This document shows positions 31,803 to 43,123 of a DNA stretch of 64,000 nt, one piece after another (position 1 is the stretch's first letter; each line of letters opens with the position of its first letter). The position numbers and the translations under genes are program-made. The DNA comes from Sialis fuliginosa (taxonomy: Eukaryota; Arthropoda; Insecta; Megaloptera; Sialidae), in contig OY540813.1 in the NCBI GenBank assembly GCA_961205875.1, forward strand, positions 15,719,001-15,783,000, written 5' to 3'. Below the pieces are notes generated by a model that worked only from the letters and a program-made list of their open reading frames with translations, searched no databases and was not told the DNA's origin.

Positions 31803-32537
31803 TAGGGATACAACGGATGTCGTTTTAGCGGATGAGGATGCGGATATTGGTAAGGTAGAGTTTGGGAATGCGGATGATTATGATACTATTTTGGAGGATG
31901 CGAATATGAGTGCGGATGAGGATGTGAGTTAGGAATTTATGTGATAAATAAGATTTCTTATATTTTTATTTAAATGTGAATTTAGAAAAAAATTAATACT
32001 TAAAATTAAGTAATGATAAATTATATTTAATGAAAATAAATTTACAGGCTTTTTCGCCTTTCAAACGACTTCTCAATTCGTCATAAATCAAACATGCTCC
32101 GCTGAAAAGTTGTTCATTAGGAACACTAGCAGGTGAAGGTGATAAAAATTTCCGTACGACATTATATAATTTTTTGCATTAGATGAAATGAAAATAATGA
32201 CACGCTAATGCCTGATTTTAAAATTCACTACAATAGATAATTTAAAAAACATACTATATCTGCAATAATCACTTTTTTGAAAATCAGTTAAATATTCAAG
32301 ATTATACAAAATTTTAAAGAATGATAATGAGACATCAATTTTGATATCAAGTTTAACAACATATGTATGTATTTCAATTTTATGTATTAAAATTCATGAA
32401 ATCAAATTTTTATAGATGTCATGAGGATGCGGTTTTTTTTAATTTCAAAGTTGCGGATAAGGATGCAGATGAATATGTAAATTAATGAGGATAATCCGCA
32501 GTTGCGGATGCGGATATGAATATCCGTTACAACTCTA
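31803..32537 (-). mobile_element. hAT transposon, internally deleted, 735 bp
   Basis: A perfect 8-bp target duplication, GTTATGAG, flanks it (31795-31802 and 32538-32545). The left end TAGGGATACAACGGATG and right end CATATGAATATCCG-type/TACAACTCTA sequences are inverted relatives. Both ends carry many GCGGATG/GGATGCGGAT words, a subterminal binding-site array. The minus strand still encodes the end of a hAT transposase (31993-32177), so it is a deletion derivative of an autonomous element. Confidence 0.88.
31993..32177 (-). pseudogene. hAT transposase C-terminal dimerisation domain, remnant
   Basis: The minus-strand frame reads CKKLYNVVRKFLSPSPASVP, then NEQLFSGACLIYDELRSRL, then KGEKACKFIF, and ends at a TAA at 31993-31995. 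The pattern FLS-x-P-x-S-VP-x-E-x-LFS-x-(A)-x-IY-x-x-x-R-x-RL is the hallmark of the hAT C-terminal dimerisation domain. A stop lies just upstream (around 32178), and the rest of the transposase, including the catalytic core, is missing. It cannot be functional but identifies the parent superfamily. Confidence 0.88.
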
Positions 32538-32545
32538 GTTATGAG

Positions 32546-33670
32546 GGGGTGATCACTGACCTCAGCATGATTCCACGGGGATTTTTTTGTATATTTAGAA
32601 AGTTATGATTTTAATTTTAATTTTCTTATTTATGAGTTGACAAATTTAAGTTTCATACATGAAATATTACTCTCAAAATTCGTGTTTCGGTTATTATATA
32701 GAAAAAGACGTGAAAAATTGAAATTTTTAAACCGCAGGTCTGTACTTCAAACCGTTCTCGAGATATGGCCTGTCAAAGTTGTTTTATTTTTTTTGTAAGT
32801 TTGGCACGAGAAGAAGTTCTTACAAATTACTAACAAATTGCATAAAACAGAATGCTTTAAGTTGTTTTACAACTTTATTTATTCAATCCATTACTTCGAG
32901 TGTGCGGATTCGAGGGCGAAATATAAAATTAATTAGGGTCAAGTTTTAAAACAAGAAAATAAAGTATTTTCAAACATAGTATCTGAAACATGATTATTTT
33001 TCCTATAGGTATTGAAATCTACAGCCTGTATTTATTGTTTGGAGTTTTCTGCTTTAGCTTTTTTTTACAAAAAAGAGACATAGAAACTTCAGAACTAATG
33101 ACCATATTCAACTGTTGCAATTATACCGAGTTTTCTATTTACCAGCATGATACAGTTTTTCTACTCTTTAAGCCTCTGGCATATCTACTTTTTTTTATTA
33201 ATTTTCATATTTATATAGAATTCTTCAATGGTGTGTTTGCAAAAATATCTCACGCTTAGTATTTACATTTCTGTTAATTGTACTTTATTCTACATTATTT
33301 TATTTATTTTGTTTAGCTATATATTGACATATTTATTAAAATTAAAGTAAATTGTACAGATGTTTTATATTTACGTTATTTACAGTACGAAACCTAAAAG
33401 TGATGTTAAGGTTCTTAACATATCGATTCATGTTCATGATTTTAAACTGCATTTAGTAAGCAAACGGTAGTTAAGAACAGCACGTAAACGTTTTAATCAA
33501 TATTACAGCGCATATTAAAAATATTCTGTAAAAGTGAAACTAAATTGAACCATAACCTTTAATTTAACCGAAACGAAACCATAAAATGATTTAATAAAAT
33601 AATAATTTTTTAATGTTAAAGTAGCACAAGTAGTATTTTTTTTTAAATATGAATAATCTCTAATAAGCGT
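32546..33670. other. AT-rich non-coding stretch
   Basis: The open frame 32990-33259 is hydrophobic and T-rich, without a recognisable domain or splice support. TCGAGATATGGCC at 32758 is a common word in dispersed repeats, but no element boundaries were found. Confidence 0.35.
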
Positions 33671-34290
33671 GAGATCCTTAGAGGCGTACCTCAAGGCTTT
33701 ATGTTAGAGCCCATTTTTTAAAATTTATATTAATGATTTGCCTAATGCCATAAAAAATAAAACGATTCTCTTTGCAGACGATACTATTTTCTAGCCACAA
33801 CCCTCAAGTTCTATTATCGGATGTCAGCCACTCTATTGAAAAATTGCTAATCTGGTTCGATAACAATTTATAAGATTTGGAGAATATGGTAATTTGCCTG
33901 AAGATATTATATTTACAATTAGTTAATAATCGAACTCCAGTTAAAGATACAGTTAAATTTCTAAGAGTTATTATCGACAAGCACTTAAACTGGAAACCAT
34001 ATGTAGATTTATTAGCCTGTAAAATTTCTAAATACTCTTATATGCTAAAATTTATGTCAAATAAGGTACCAATGGAAATATTACTAACAATATACTATGG
34101 CTATATTTACTCTAATATATCTTACGCCCTTATTTTTTGGGGGTACATCGTCCACAGCATCGGACATTTTTATAATACAAATTTTATTATTGTAATTTTT
34201 TATTTTTATATCTTAATATTTGTTTTTGTTGCTGACGTGTTCCATATCATTATTATATGATTTAATCTGAATAATAAAAAAATAAAAATA
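33671..34290 (+). pseudogene. Decayed non-LTR retrotransposon (reverse transcriptase 3' part)
   Basis: Conceptual pieces in two frames include RGVPQG, YINDLP and FADDT, the B-C region motifs of reverse transcriptase in Jockey/CR1-type LINEs. WFDNN follows, then the thumb-like stretch VKFLRVIIDKHLNWKPYVDL inside the open frame 33877-34260. There are stops after the FADDT block and before the thumb, plus a frameshift after RGVPQG. No 5' half, ORF1 or endonuclease is seen. The end is A-rich (AATAATAAAAAAATAAA near 34275), consistent with a 5'-truncated insertion on the + strand. It is non-functional. The clade is inferred from motif style only. Confidence 0.8.
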
Positions 34291-35749
34291 TTATTAATCC
34301 CGTACAACTCCCGGTACTCCAGCTTAATGTTATATACAACAGTTATCAATTCGATATTTAATATTTTTTAATCCGCTTAATTACATAATGCTTTAAGTAG
34401 ATAAAACATTTAACCATTGAAAAAACAAGTATTTCCGGGTACCGATCCGTTCGCTTAACTCTAACATCTATTCTATCTATGAATGTTTGTTAAAAATGGT
34501 GCAGGTGCTATTGACTTTATGGTGTTCTTATAATTTCATTATCAACCAGCAACGTTTTACTAAAAGGACATTTGGTAAATTCACTTATAAATAAGTACAA
34601 TATACACGATGATAGTGAAAACATAACTTTCTGCATTATGCTGATGAAAAAGTTTCAGAACAAAATGTACACATCACTTCATCACCATTGTAGTTGTTAT
34701 GATGATAAAGTAGAAGAGGATAAACATATTTAAATATTAATAATCGTCCGTAGAATTTTAAACATAGTGTGTAATGTTTATTCAGACGCATGACAAAAAA
34801 CGGGCAGATTCGTTGTCATATATTTTAAGTAAAGTCGGGATACAGGAAGAGATAGCATAAGATCATCCGAAGAGAGGAGCCCTACCAGTGCAGTGGCATG
34901 ACCGTAAACTTAAGGGTTTTTCGAATATATCAACAGTATCCAAGCTAACAGTCGTAACCCTTACTTAGAAGACGTAGTGTTACAAATATAAACTAAATTA
35001 TTTTTTTATTGTTATATGTTTCTTCAGTATTCCGTTAAGATGGATTGGGGGGGGGGGGGGGGGTGCGTTATTCCAAAAACTTCAAACGTTAATATCTTGT
35101 GAGCAAAATGATGCTACGACAAAAATGTGGAGGATATTTTTGTTCATTAAATTTTTTCATGAACTCATTTTCATAGCTTGTCACGAAGTCTAGCATAAAT
35201 ATTTGAAATATTATCACAAAAACTCGCACGTTTAACGTATTTTAACGAAAAAGTGCACGTTTAAAATTTGCGGCGAGTTATAATAAATACTAGTTATCGT
35301 GGTGAAATAAAATTTTCTACTATTCGTGGTGAAAATTCAATATTGCTAGTTTTCTTGATTAAAAAAGTTTAGTGTTAGTTTTTATAAGATAAATAAAATA
35401 TGCTAGTCTTCGTAACAAGCATCGAAATGTAGCAGTAAAAGTATATTTAATATTATATATAAAAGACAATAAAATGAAATATTAAAAGCTATTATGACTG
35501 TGGTTATCTCTTTCTTTGTACACTTTTTCCTTTGGTAATGACATTCGTAAAACCGAGACTACTATCTATCGCTAATTCAATTTAAAGTTCTTTATTATCC
35601 ATAATACATTTATAAAATGGCTCGATTTACAATGTCTGATTTTAGTCGTTTTTGAGCTTTCTAAAAGATCCATATAAAGAGAAACATTTAGTATTTCGAT
35701 GTGTTTTAAAGTTGTTACTTATTAAAGAAAAAATAGAATAGGTATGTTT
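34291..35749. other. AT-rich non-coding stretch with a 17-G run
   Basis: The only sharp feature is G x17 at 35047-35063. AAGTCGGGATACAGGAAGAG near 34835 reads like ageing retroelement DNA but gives no readable frame. Confidence 0.4.
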
Positions 35750-36142
35750 TTCAGTACTATGATTATTTTTTCGTATATTTTGAATTTTTTGACAATTTCA
35801 ATCTAAATCTAAATTTATGCAAACGTCAAAATGACATTTAATATGTCAAAATTAACGTGTTGTTTTTGAGATATCTTTAAAAATAAATATTTTGGGATGT
35901 CACCCCTCTCCTTTACACACGATTTTGATAATTTTGTAATGGGACTTCAAGCTAGTTTCAATCATCCAACCAAGTTTCATTAATATCGATTTACTGGTGC
36001 ATGAGTTATACACACACACACACAGACAGACAGACATGGAATGAAACAGAAAGATCAATTTAAAATTTTGAAGTCGGAGAACATTTTTTTTGTCATCAAA
36101 CGATAACAAAGCTTCTCGTATCTTCGATATTGCGAGGAAGCA
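35750..36142 (+). repeat. Copy of the three-member interspersed repeat (3' part)
   Basis: Matches 54360-54881. Shared words include TCTAAATCTAA, TTATGCAAACGTCAAAATGA, AATATTTTGG-GTCACCCCTC, ACACACGATTTTGAT, GATCAATTTAAAATTTTGAA, TTCTCGTATCTTCGATATTG and the end CGAGGAAGCAA. An (AC)6-(AGAC) microsatellite at 36010-36036 replaces the longer GGAC array of the 54.7 kb copy. Confidence 0.75.
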
Positions 36143-36309
36143 ATAAATTAAAAGAAACCATGTTGACTAAATAATTTTAATGGTACTGACTTTATATGAA
36201 CTAATAAGTTATTACTCTTAAAACATTATTGAATAGGTATCATTTTTGCTAGTGACAAAAATCTTGAATGTGAAAATGAATTTATTTAGTAGATTTGTAT
36301 GGGTGTTTT

Positions 36310-36540
36310 AAGTCACGCCACTGCACACAGGATTTCAGATCCAAACAAGGGTGACACAGGAGGCAATATGTCGGTGTCCCGACTACAGATGCGGTTAGCT
36401 ACCGATACGCTTATTTGTGTTTGTGTGTTTCTGTGTGTTTGCTGAAGAGTGTATGTGTGTGTTGGACAGCAGATGGATGGACAGCAGCTAGAACAGTCGA
36501 CTTGTGAATTAACGCCCTCATCGGATTTGTTTTGTTGCTA
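36310..36540. promoter_or_regulatory. GC-richer, TG-rich patch, possible promoter
   Basis: Balanced composition with GTGTTTGTGTGTTTCTGTGT and GTGTATGTGTGTGTTGG runs (36415-36462) and CpG words such as GCGGTTAGCTACCGATACGC. No long open frame. It resembles promoter or 5' UTR composition but carries no decisive motif. Confidence 0.25.
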
Positions 36541-36762
36541 TGTTGTAGTCAGGAAATTAATGCATACACGTCCACTTTTGTCGAGAAAATATTTCATTCC
36601 TTGAAATTGGGATATTATTTTTTTCTTTTATGTTTATATTTATCAAAATGATTACAACACGTTTTCCAAATCATATTTGCCGGAGTATTTTTAGGGTATT
36701 TTGATGTAATGGGGCACGTAAGCAAAGCTGTACCGAACCGTTTAAAAATTTAGTATTCTAGC

Positions 36763-37368
36763 CAGAGACTTGAACCGGAATTTATTTATGATTCGTGTTC
36801 GGTTCGGATCCAAATATAAATTTTAGGTTGGGTTCGGTTTTGGGTTCAAAAACCGTTATTTTTGCAGGGGTCGGGTTCGGGTTCAAGTTTGTAATATAAA
36901 AAAATATATTTTGTTCAAAAAAAATATATATATAATTAACAAATAAAATATTTTTTGGAGAATACAAAACATTGAAATATGGCTATAAAAAAGGGCAAAC
37001 AATAAAATAACATTTTAAATTTTTAAATCTTTACTTTTCAGATTTTTTTGCAAATTGAAATGTAATTCAGTTATAGAATTTTTTTTTAAAGTAAAAAATG
37101 TCAATTTTAGTAGTGGACTTGGTAACTCACATCATACCATAAAATTGAAACATGTATCGAGTTTACATTTTATAATCTCTTTTAAAAATCATTGGAGAAA
37201 AATATTAAAAATTATTTATTGAACCTTTCAAAAATATATGCTTACCGGTTATCCATGAAAAGGTTCGAATTCAGGTTCAGGTTCGTTGAATTATAGCGGT
37301 TCGGTTCGGGTTCAGGTTCATGAAAAATACGGGTTTTTTCAGGTTTCGAGTTCAGGTTCAAGTCCCTG
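36763..37368. mobile_element. Non-autonomous hAT transposon, 606 bp, GGTTCG subterminal arrays
   Basis: A perfect 8-bp target duplication, ATTCTAGC, flanks it (36755-36762 and 37369-37376). Termini are CAGAGACTTGAACC and GGTTCAAGTCCCTG. About 100-110 bp at each end is packed with GGTTC/GGTTCGG words (for example CGGTTCGGGTTCAGGTTC near 37302), while the middle is AT-rich and non-coding. The minus-strand frame 36782-36967 comes from translating these repeats (repeated Pro/Asn) and is not a gene. Confidence 0.9.
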
Positions 37369-37376
37369 ATTCTAGC

Positions 37377-38090
37377 TTTGAGTAGAGTTATCACAAAAAT
37401 GTATACTTCTCGAGCCTCAAAATGTGTAAGTACGGCTCTGCCTGAATGGGTATATTTTCACGAAATAGATTATAAAATCAGGCAGTTTATAATTTCAAAT
37501 GTTACTGTATCTATATGTATAACTATAGCGGACTCGCCCTGGCTTCGTACAGGAGTTAATATTTAACCCCCTGTCACGTATGGAGGGTTGTAATTAGTTT
37601 CATTAGATCCAGCGGAAAAGTACCACGGAAGCTTAAGCAGAAAACACAACCCCCTATCTTGATTTACTATTATCGCCACTGCTTATTCCTTATGTTACCT
37701 AACGTAACAAAATATATACTTAAACCTGGTCAGAGAATTTATATGTATATATGTATGAATTAAAAAAAACGTAAATCTCAAGTGAGAAGCATCCGAACGG
37801 ACAGACAGACAGAAAGACGTTGCGTTTTATAATATAGAATATTATAGATGATAATAACTGCAAAAAATTGAATTTGTGTTTTATAATTTTTACAAAGAAT
37901 ATACTCTAGTTATACAATATGACGTAATACATTCTACTACATAACAATCCAGTCACCGTTGTTGATGGTTGTTGGTTTGTTGGAGATACAGAACGACAAA
38001 GTCTGTCACTTGCACTACTCCAACTGTTCAATTTGTTTTAATGCATATAAAATAGTCAACCAGTTATTTGTGAAACATTAGGGTGCGTTT
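37377..38090. other. Non-coding stretch
   Basis: No exon or element ends were found. A GACAGACAGACAG run sits at 37799-37813 with GAAGCATCCGAACGGACAGA upstream, a repeat-like tail resembling those in the 54.7 kb family. Confidence 0.35.
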
Positions 38091-38831
38091 ATACTTTGAT
38101 AATAAATAAGTGAAAACCAAAATTGAAATTATTTTAACTTTTTTATAATATTTGAATTGCACTTAGCCCAATCAAATTATTAAAATATAGTGGTTCTTAA
38201 GACATTATTTTACAGAATCAATTTTTTTGTTTTAAATTGTTGGGGGGTGTGTTCTGAGCACTACATTAAGTTGGCGCGGTCTATGACCTTGAGCATAAAT
38301 GCAAAAAAATCATTGTTTTAACTCTTTTGCATTATATCTCGTCATCAATTGAAGATAGAGAATTGGACCTGTGAACAAATTTGTAGATTCGACTCTGAAG
38401 AACAAAAAAGGTTATGCAAATTTTATCGAAGGATGAACGGTTTACGAGATAATTACGTTTAAAGTTTTTGCGCTTATTGCGGATTACGCTTAAGGCCATA
38501 GATCGCGCCAACTTAATGTAGTGCTCAGACCCCCCCCCCAACATTTTTAAATAAAAAAAATTGATTCTGTATAACAATGCAGAATACAATTTGATTTAAC
38601 TAATTGTATAAGAAAATAATCATATCAATAAATCATGAAAAAAATCAAGATTTACACGTTTAAAACGTTCCTGAATTATGAATGACATAATAGCACCCGT
38701 TCTTGAACTGTTTAAACTACACAAATGGAAAACAAAATGTCTGGATATAAAACTTAAACGATGGGTAACAATGTTAAATAAAAACCACAAAATGTAATCA
38801 CAATGTGTTGCGTCGGTTTAAATGTACCTTT
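38091..38831. repeat. Possible outer element around a foldback insertion
   Basis: AGGGTGCGTTTATAC (38091) and GTTTAAATGTACCTT (ending about 38831) are loosely inverted (about 11 of 14 positions). No matching target duplication was found. The strong foldback at 38205-38575 sits inside, suggesting nested insertion, but the outer boundaries are uncertain. Confidence 0.3.
38205..38575. mobile_element. Foldback element with G/C-run arms, ~371 bp
   Basis: The left arm TTACAGAATCAATTTTTTTG, GTTGGGGGGTGTG, CTGAGCACTACATTAAGTTG, GCGCGGTCTATGACCTT is answered in reverse complement by AAGGCCATAGATCGCGC, CAACTTAATGTAGTGCTCAG, the C run at 38530-38539 and AAAATTGATTCTGTATAA. The arms are about 130 bp around a core of about 110 bp. 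The open frame 38332-38589 on the minus strand runs through one arm and is incidental. Confidence 0.8.
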
Positions 38832-40185
38832 ACAGAATCATCCAAGCCTTACGGCAGCTGATGCTGCCTGCTGCCTACTCTGTTAGTGGTGAGTTGCTGA
38901 TACGGGTTTATGTTTTTTGATGGGAGAGGCCGGGGGTTTCTGTGATACGGATGGCTGTACGCACGAAAATATTTGTGTATACATGGATTGTTTAAACCGT
39001 ATCGCTATTCCGTTAAACGCTTCGTTGTTTTTACCGCAGTTTTGTTATCTTAGGTGGTGTTAACGAAATGCAATCTAGAAATTCGTGTTGGAATCTCGAA
39101 CGGCCATAAATGGAATATATTGTTGCGGATGTTTTTAATCAATTTTTGTAAAGAATGGGATTGGTTGTGGTCGTTTATTTTCATAAAATATTGGAAACCA
39201 TCTGTTCGACGAATTGCATTTATATATTACACGAAGATTGTTTCAATAAGAAAAATAGTATTGCTGGGTCGCATTTTTATAGTTTTCGATATTTTTACGA
39301 TTATAAGAAAATATAACTTTCAGTTAAAAATTGTATGTACATTTAATTTTCTTGGTGTTTCAATAAATTATGTTGAACACATCTTTATTTTATTGAACAA
39401 CTTAATATGTACTGTTTCTAAATTGTTTCTCGAAGTATTTTTATAATACATAAATATGTATATAGAGATGTCTATACTTATTTCGTTTTTAATGCATATA
39501 TTTCGTACAGTTTGTTACTTTGGTCTACAATTTAATAGGTACTTAACATTGAGGTCAAGTTCATTAACAAAAAAAAAAGATAATGAATGTATGTATGTTT
39601 GATAATGTTGAGGCAGCCTGTAATATTTTCAAGTGGATATTATACTATATACATAGTGGACTGTAATGTACAAGATTTATGATAATATCCTGCTAGTTTA
39701 TACATGGATATCCAGTAATATCCACGAAAGAGCTGAACTTGTTGTAATTTTAATTTATAAATGTTGGGTTTATTATGAAGAATATTTAAATTTATGTTAG
39801 TTTTTTTTTAATATTATACTTTGAACAAGTTATATAATCAGTTTTTAACAGATTTCCTAGAATTAGTAAGATTTAGAATAACTGAATAATCAACGGGAGT
39901 TCTACGAGTTCTTAAAAAACAAAAATACTTTTTGTTGATTTTCTGTTATTGATACCTGATTATCTATGTATTTGATTAGTTAAATACCTAAAACTTAAAT
40001 ATTTGTCACGAATCAATCAATCAATTGCCCAGTGTAGAACAGTTTTCTATTTTATACGTAATTTATTTATAAAACCCTATTTCTATTTTCTTTTACCATT
40101 TTAATTAGTTTGGCATCTGAACGTCGTATGTAATATATGATATTTATTCATATAAATTTAACAACTACTAGAATAGTAGCATTTT
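38832..40185. other. Mostly AT-rich non-coding stretch; one small GC-rich block
   Basis: A 53-base block (38836-38888) lies between a fair acceptor (GTACCTTTACAG) and a consensus donor (GTGAGT) and is open in one frame. It is too short and unsupported to call as an exon. The frame 39054-39446 has 130 codons but a low-complexity, hydrophobic, aromatic-rich translation with no domain. Confidence 0.3.
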
Positions 40186-40193
40186 ATCTAGAA

Positions 40194-40350
40194 TAATGGT
40201 CTCCAAAGTGGGATATGCGTACCCCAGGAGGTACACAAAATACTGTTTGTATGTTATATTGTATTATTTTATATTATAGAGTATAGAGGGTACAACTTAT
40301 CATTATGTTCGTCTTAGAGGTACGTGATCAAAAAAGTTTGGAGATCACTG
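40194..40350. mobile_element. Tiny hAT MITE, 157 bp, perfect 8-bp duplication
   Basis: ATCTAGAA occurs immediately on both sides (40186-40193 and 40351-40358). Termini TAATGGTCTCCAAAGTG and AGTTTGGAGATCACTG are inverted relatives, the latter being the CAGTGATCTCCAAACT end seen in many insect hAT elements. GGAGGTAC and GAGGTACGTG words lie near each end. Non-coding; the open frame 40305-40559 merely starts inside it. Confidence 0.85.
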
Positions 40351-40358
40351 ATCTAGAA

Positions 40359-43123
40359 AACACGGATTTTTTTATCTATCCATATTGCAGGCCATACTGG
40401 TTTCCCATCAATATTAGGTACCACATTGCGATTATAGAACATTTTATAAATAATTTTTGGCAAGTATCTACTTATGTAAATCATGAATTGAATATAAACG
40501 AGATAGATATCCGTATATTACGAAAAATAACGTTGGTGATTTTATTAGTAGGTACTTAATGCATTTTAAATGAAATAACTGTAAAGTATTTAAAAACACA
40601 ATGTTTGCTAATTTTTACGATGCATTTTATTAAAATTATTTTTTCTGTGTTTTTATGTTAATTAAATAAGTGTATTTGATTGAACATTTGATTAATATAA
40701 TAAGAAATGTATGTTATTTTAATTAAATAAATTTATTTTTAATCTTCTAAAAATGTATAATTTTTACCACAGCTAAAAATCTTATAAAGTGTTGAATTTA
40801 TATCTATAAAATGCTCCGCTTATCTTCCTTTATGAGACCGACGGTCATGAAACTAATTAAAAATGAAACAGTGTTTTTTTTTAATCCTTGCAAATTAAAA
40901 CAGACGGTGCAGTATGATGTGAATGCAAGTAATTTGTCTGGGACGTAAAAATTAAAATAAATATACCAGATTATTCATGTGTAGTAGTGTAATGCATACA
41001 GTCTGTTCAATAATTAACACCCTTTTCTGGAGCGGAGCATTTTTCTTTTTATCTCGTTATTTTCTTAAGCAAATTTATACAGTACTAATAATTTCGACTG
41101 TAGTAAAAAACATATTATCGAGTTCCTTTTACTTAATTAAATAACGTAGAATTATTTTTATAAGTGTTATACAGAATCGATAAAAATAAAAGTAGTGGTA
41201 AATTCTTTACTTCATACATATTTTTAAATTTTATGATATAGGTACTTTAAAAGTAGAATCACTTAACATATAAACTACTTTAAAAAAGTATATTTTCCCC
41301 TTGATTACTTTTCCCATTACTGGATGCTAGTTTAAGGTTATGTTAAACTTTGACTTGTGTTTGTATATTGTCACATAAATTTAATTTTTTTTTAAATAAA
41401 ATTATCATAATTATAATAATAATTTAAATCAAAAAGAGAGAGAGAGAACTTCAAATACTTTTATAGTTTAACATGGAGTGGAACGAATTTTTATCAAGTA
41501 TTTGGATTTTTTATCTGGTATTTAGGAGTAGAGAGAAAATATACTTTCAACGAGGTTGTCAGTTCCCAATTAGGGGAACGTGGGTTAATTTGGACCATTT
41601 TTTAAATTAAGATATTTAGTATACTAGTTTTAGGTTTAGACTAATTATCTTTTTTTGAAATGAAACAGCAGTTTATAGATTTTGTTTTTATTAAGTATTA
41701 ATCAACGTAATTATCATAAACTCCACAAAAATATTCCTGTAAACAAAACATAATATATATTTATAAATTACAGACTATCAAACAATTATTTTATCATAAG
41801 TATTAAAACAGAAAACTATAAAAAATCAGTCTCGTTACATTATTTCAATTAAATTATTCAAGAAAGATAATCATCACATATGTCAGGATTATTGATACAA
41901 GTTTCATGATTTCAATTATGGCAACTGTGGGGTTCATTTTAACCAACAGTGTGAAAAGTCAGAAAATAAATCTAACAAAAACATAACCTATCAAAGCCGT
42001 CAATCAATTCGTGGCAGTTAATTGTTGATAAATTGCTGCTGCAAACTATAAATTAAAAACGCTGTATGCTTAATTTTTTTACTAACTATACACCCTTAGC
42101 ACGAATCACTCAAAATTACATCAAAAATCACTTATTTACATTTGCGGAAACAAAACACTAACATTCAACTTGTAAGGGAAAACAATATGGCCAATATGCA
42201 ATGGAGTTAGGCGCCTATCGCACAGTGTTGCCATTTAAAAAATCAAAAAAATACTTTTCGAGATATAAGGGGGGTCCAGTTTAGCGAGTGCCATACCATA
42301 CTTTCCCCTGTATACGTTTAGAGAGGTTGTTCTGTATTTGAATATTTTTTTACTTTTTAATAATAAATAAATATGTAATGTGTAATATAAACATCTGGCA
42401 GCCTATATACTTTTTTATACTTGCAAAAATAAATTATATACATATTTTAGTACTTATTTACACTAAACATGTTATTATTACCTTGTATTATATAGGTAGA
42501 TAGTTTATTCAATATTATGAATATGTTATAAAACATTTTTAAAATTTTATTTCATACCTGTTTTGTTTAACTTTAATCTAATTTTCAAGAAAAACAATTT
42601 AACGTTTATTTCTTCCAACGATTATACACCTACAACTATATTTAAGAACAAATATTTAAGATCCAATATTTAAACAAGAATAAGAATCTCTAGAAGTAAC
42701 ATTACCTTTCCAGACGGGAAGGAAGCGAGATAACGACAGGAAAACGCTTTGCAATCGTAAACTTTACGAGTTTACGACTGTATAAGATTTGTTGTTTGAA
42801 TCATTGAACTGTGTACGTACGCTGCTAATTATTTCTGTTTAAATAAACATAAAACGTACATGTTTATTTAATGGCGATTCGGTAATTTGATCCTTATATT
42901 GAAAATCGATTTAAACTTTGCTAATTGTTGTAGCAGATACTTGATTTATAGTGAGTTATTTTGCAGAAAATTAAAGAAATTCATTCAATATTTTATATTC
43001 AGTGAAATTTTTCCGACCATTAAAAGTCGCTTATGGAAGTGATCTTTCTGAAGAAAATATGGTATAATTGGTATACAATGAAACTTTTTCAACCTTCTAT
43101 AAACGACTAATTTGTAATGGAAT
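40359..43123. other. Long AT-rich non-coding stretch
   Basis: Nothing could be supported. Notables are a (GA)6 run at 41435-41448 and CATACAGTCTGTTCAATAAT near 40995, which looks like one end of a MITE with no matching partner. Confidence 0.35.

Noticed and set aside
36782..36967. Asn/Pro-repeat peptide frame
   Set aside because: Produced by translating the GGTTCGG subterminal array of a hAT element.
37255..37370. GGTTCGAATTC resembling a tRNA B box
   Set aside because: It is one word of the GGTTC array in a hAT element and no A box or cloverleaf fits around it.
39054..39446. 130-codon + strand frame
   Set aside because: Translation is hydrophobic and aromatic-rich, as expected from T-rich DNA; no domain, splice sites or repeats support it.
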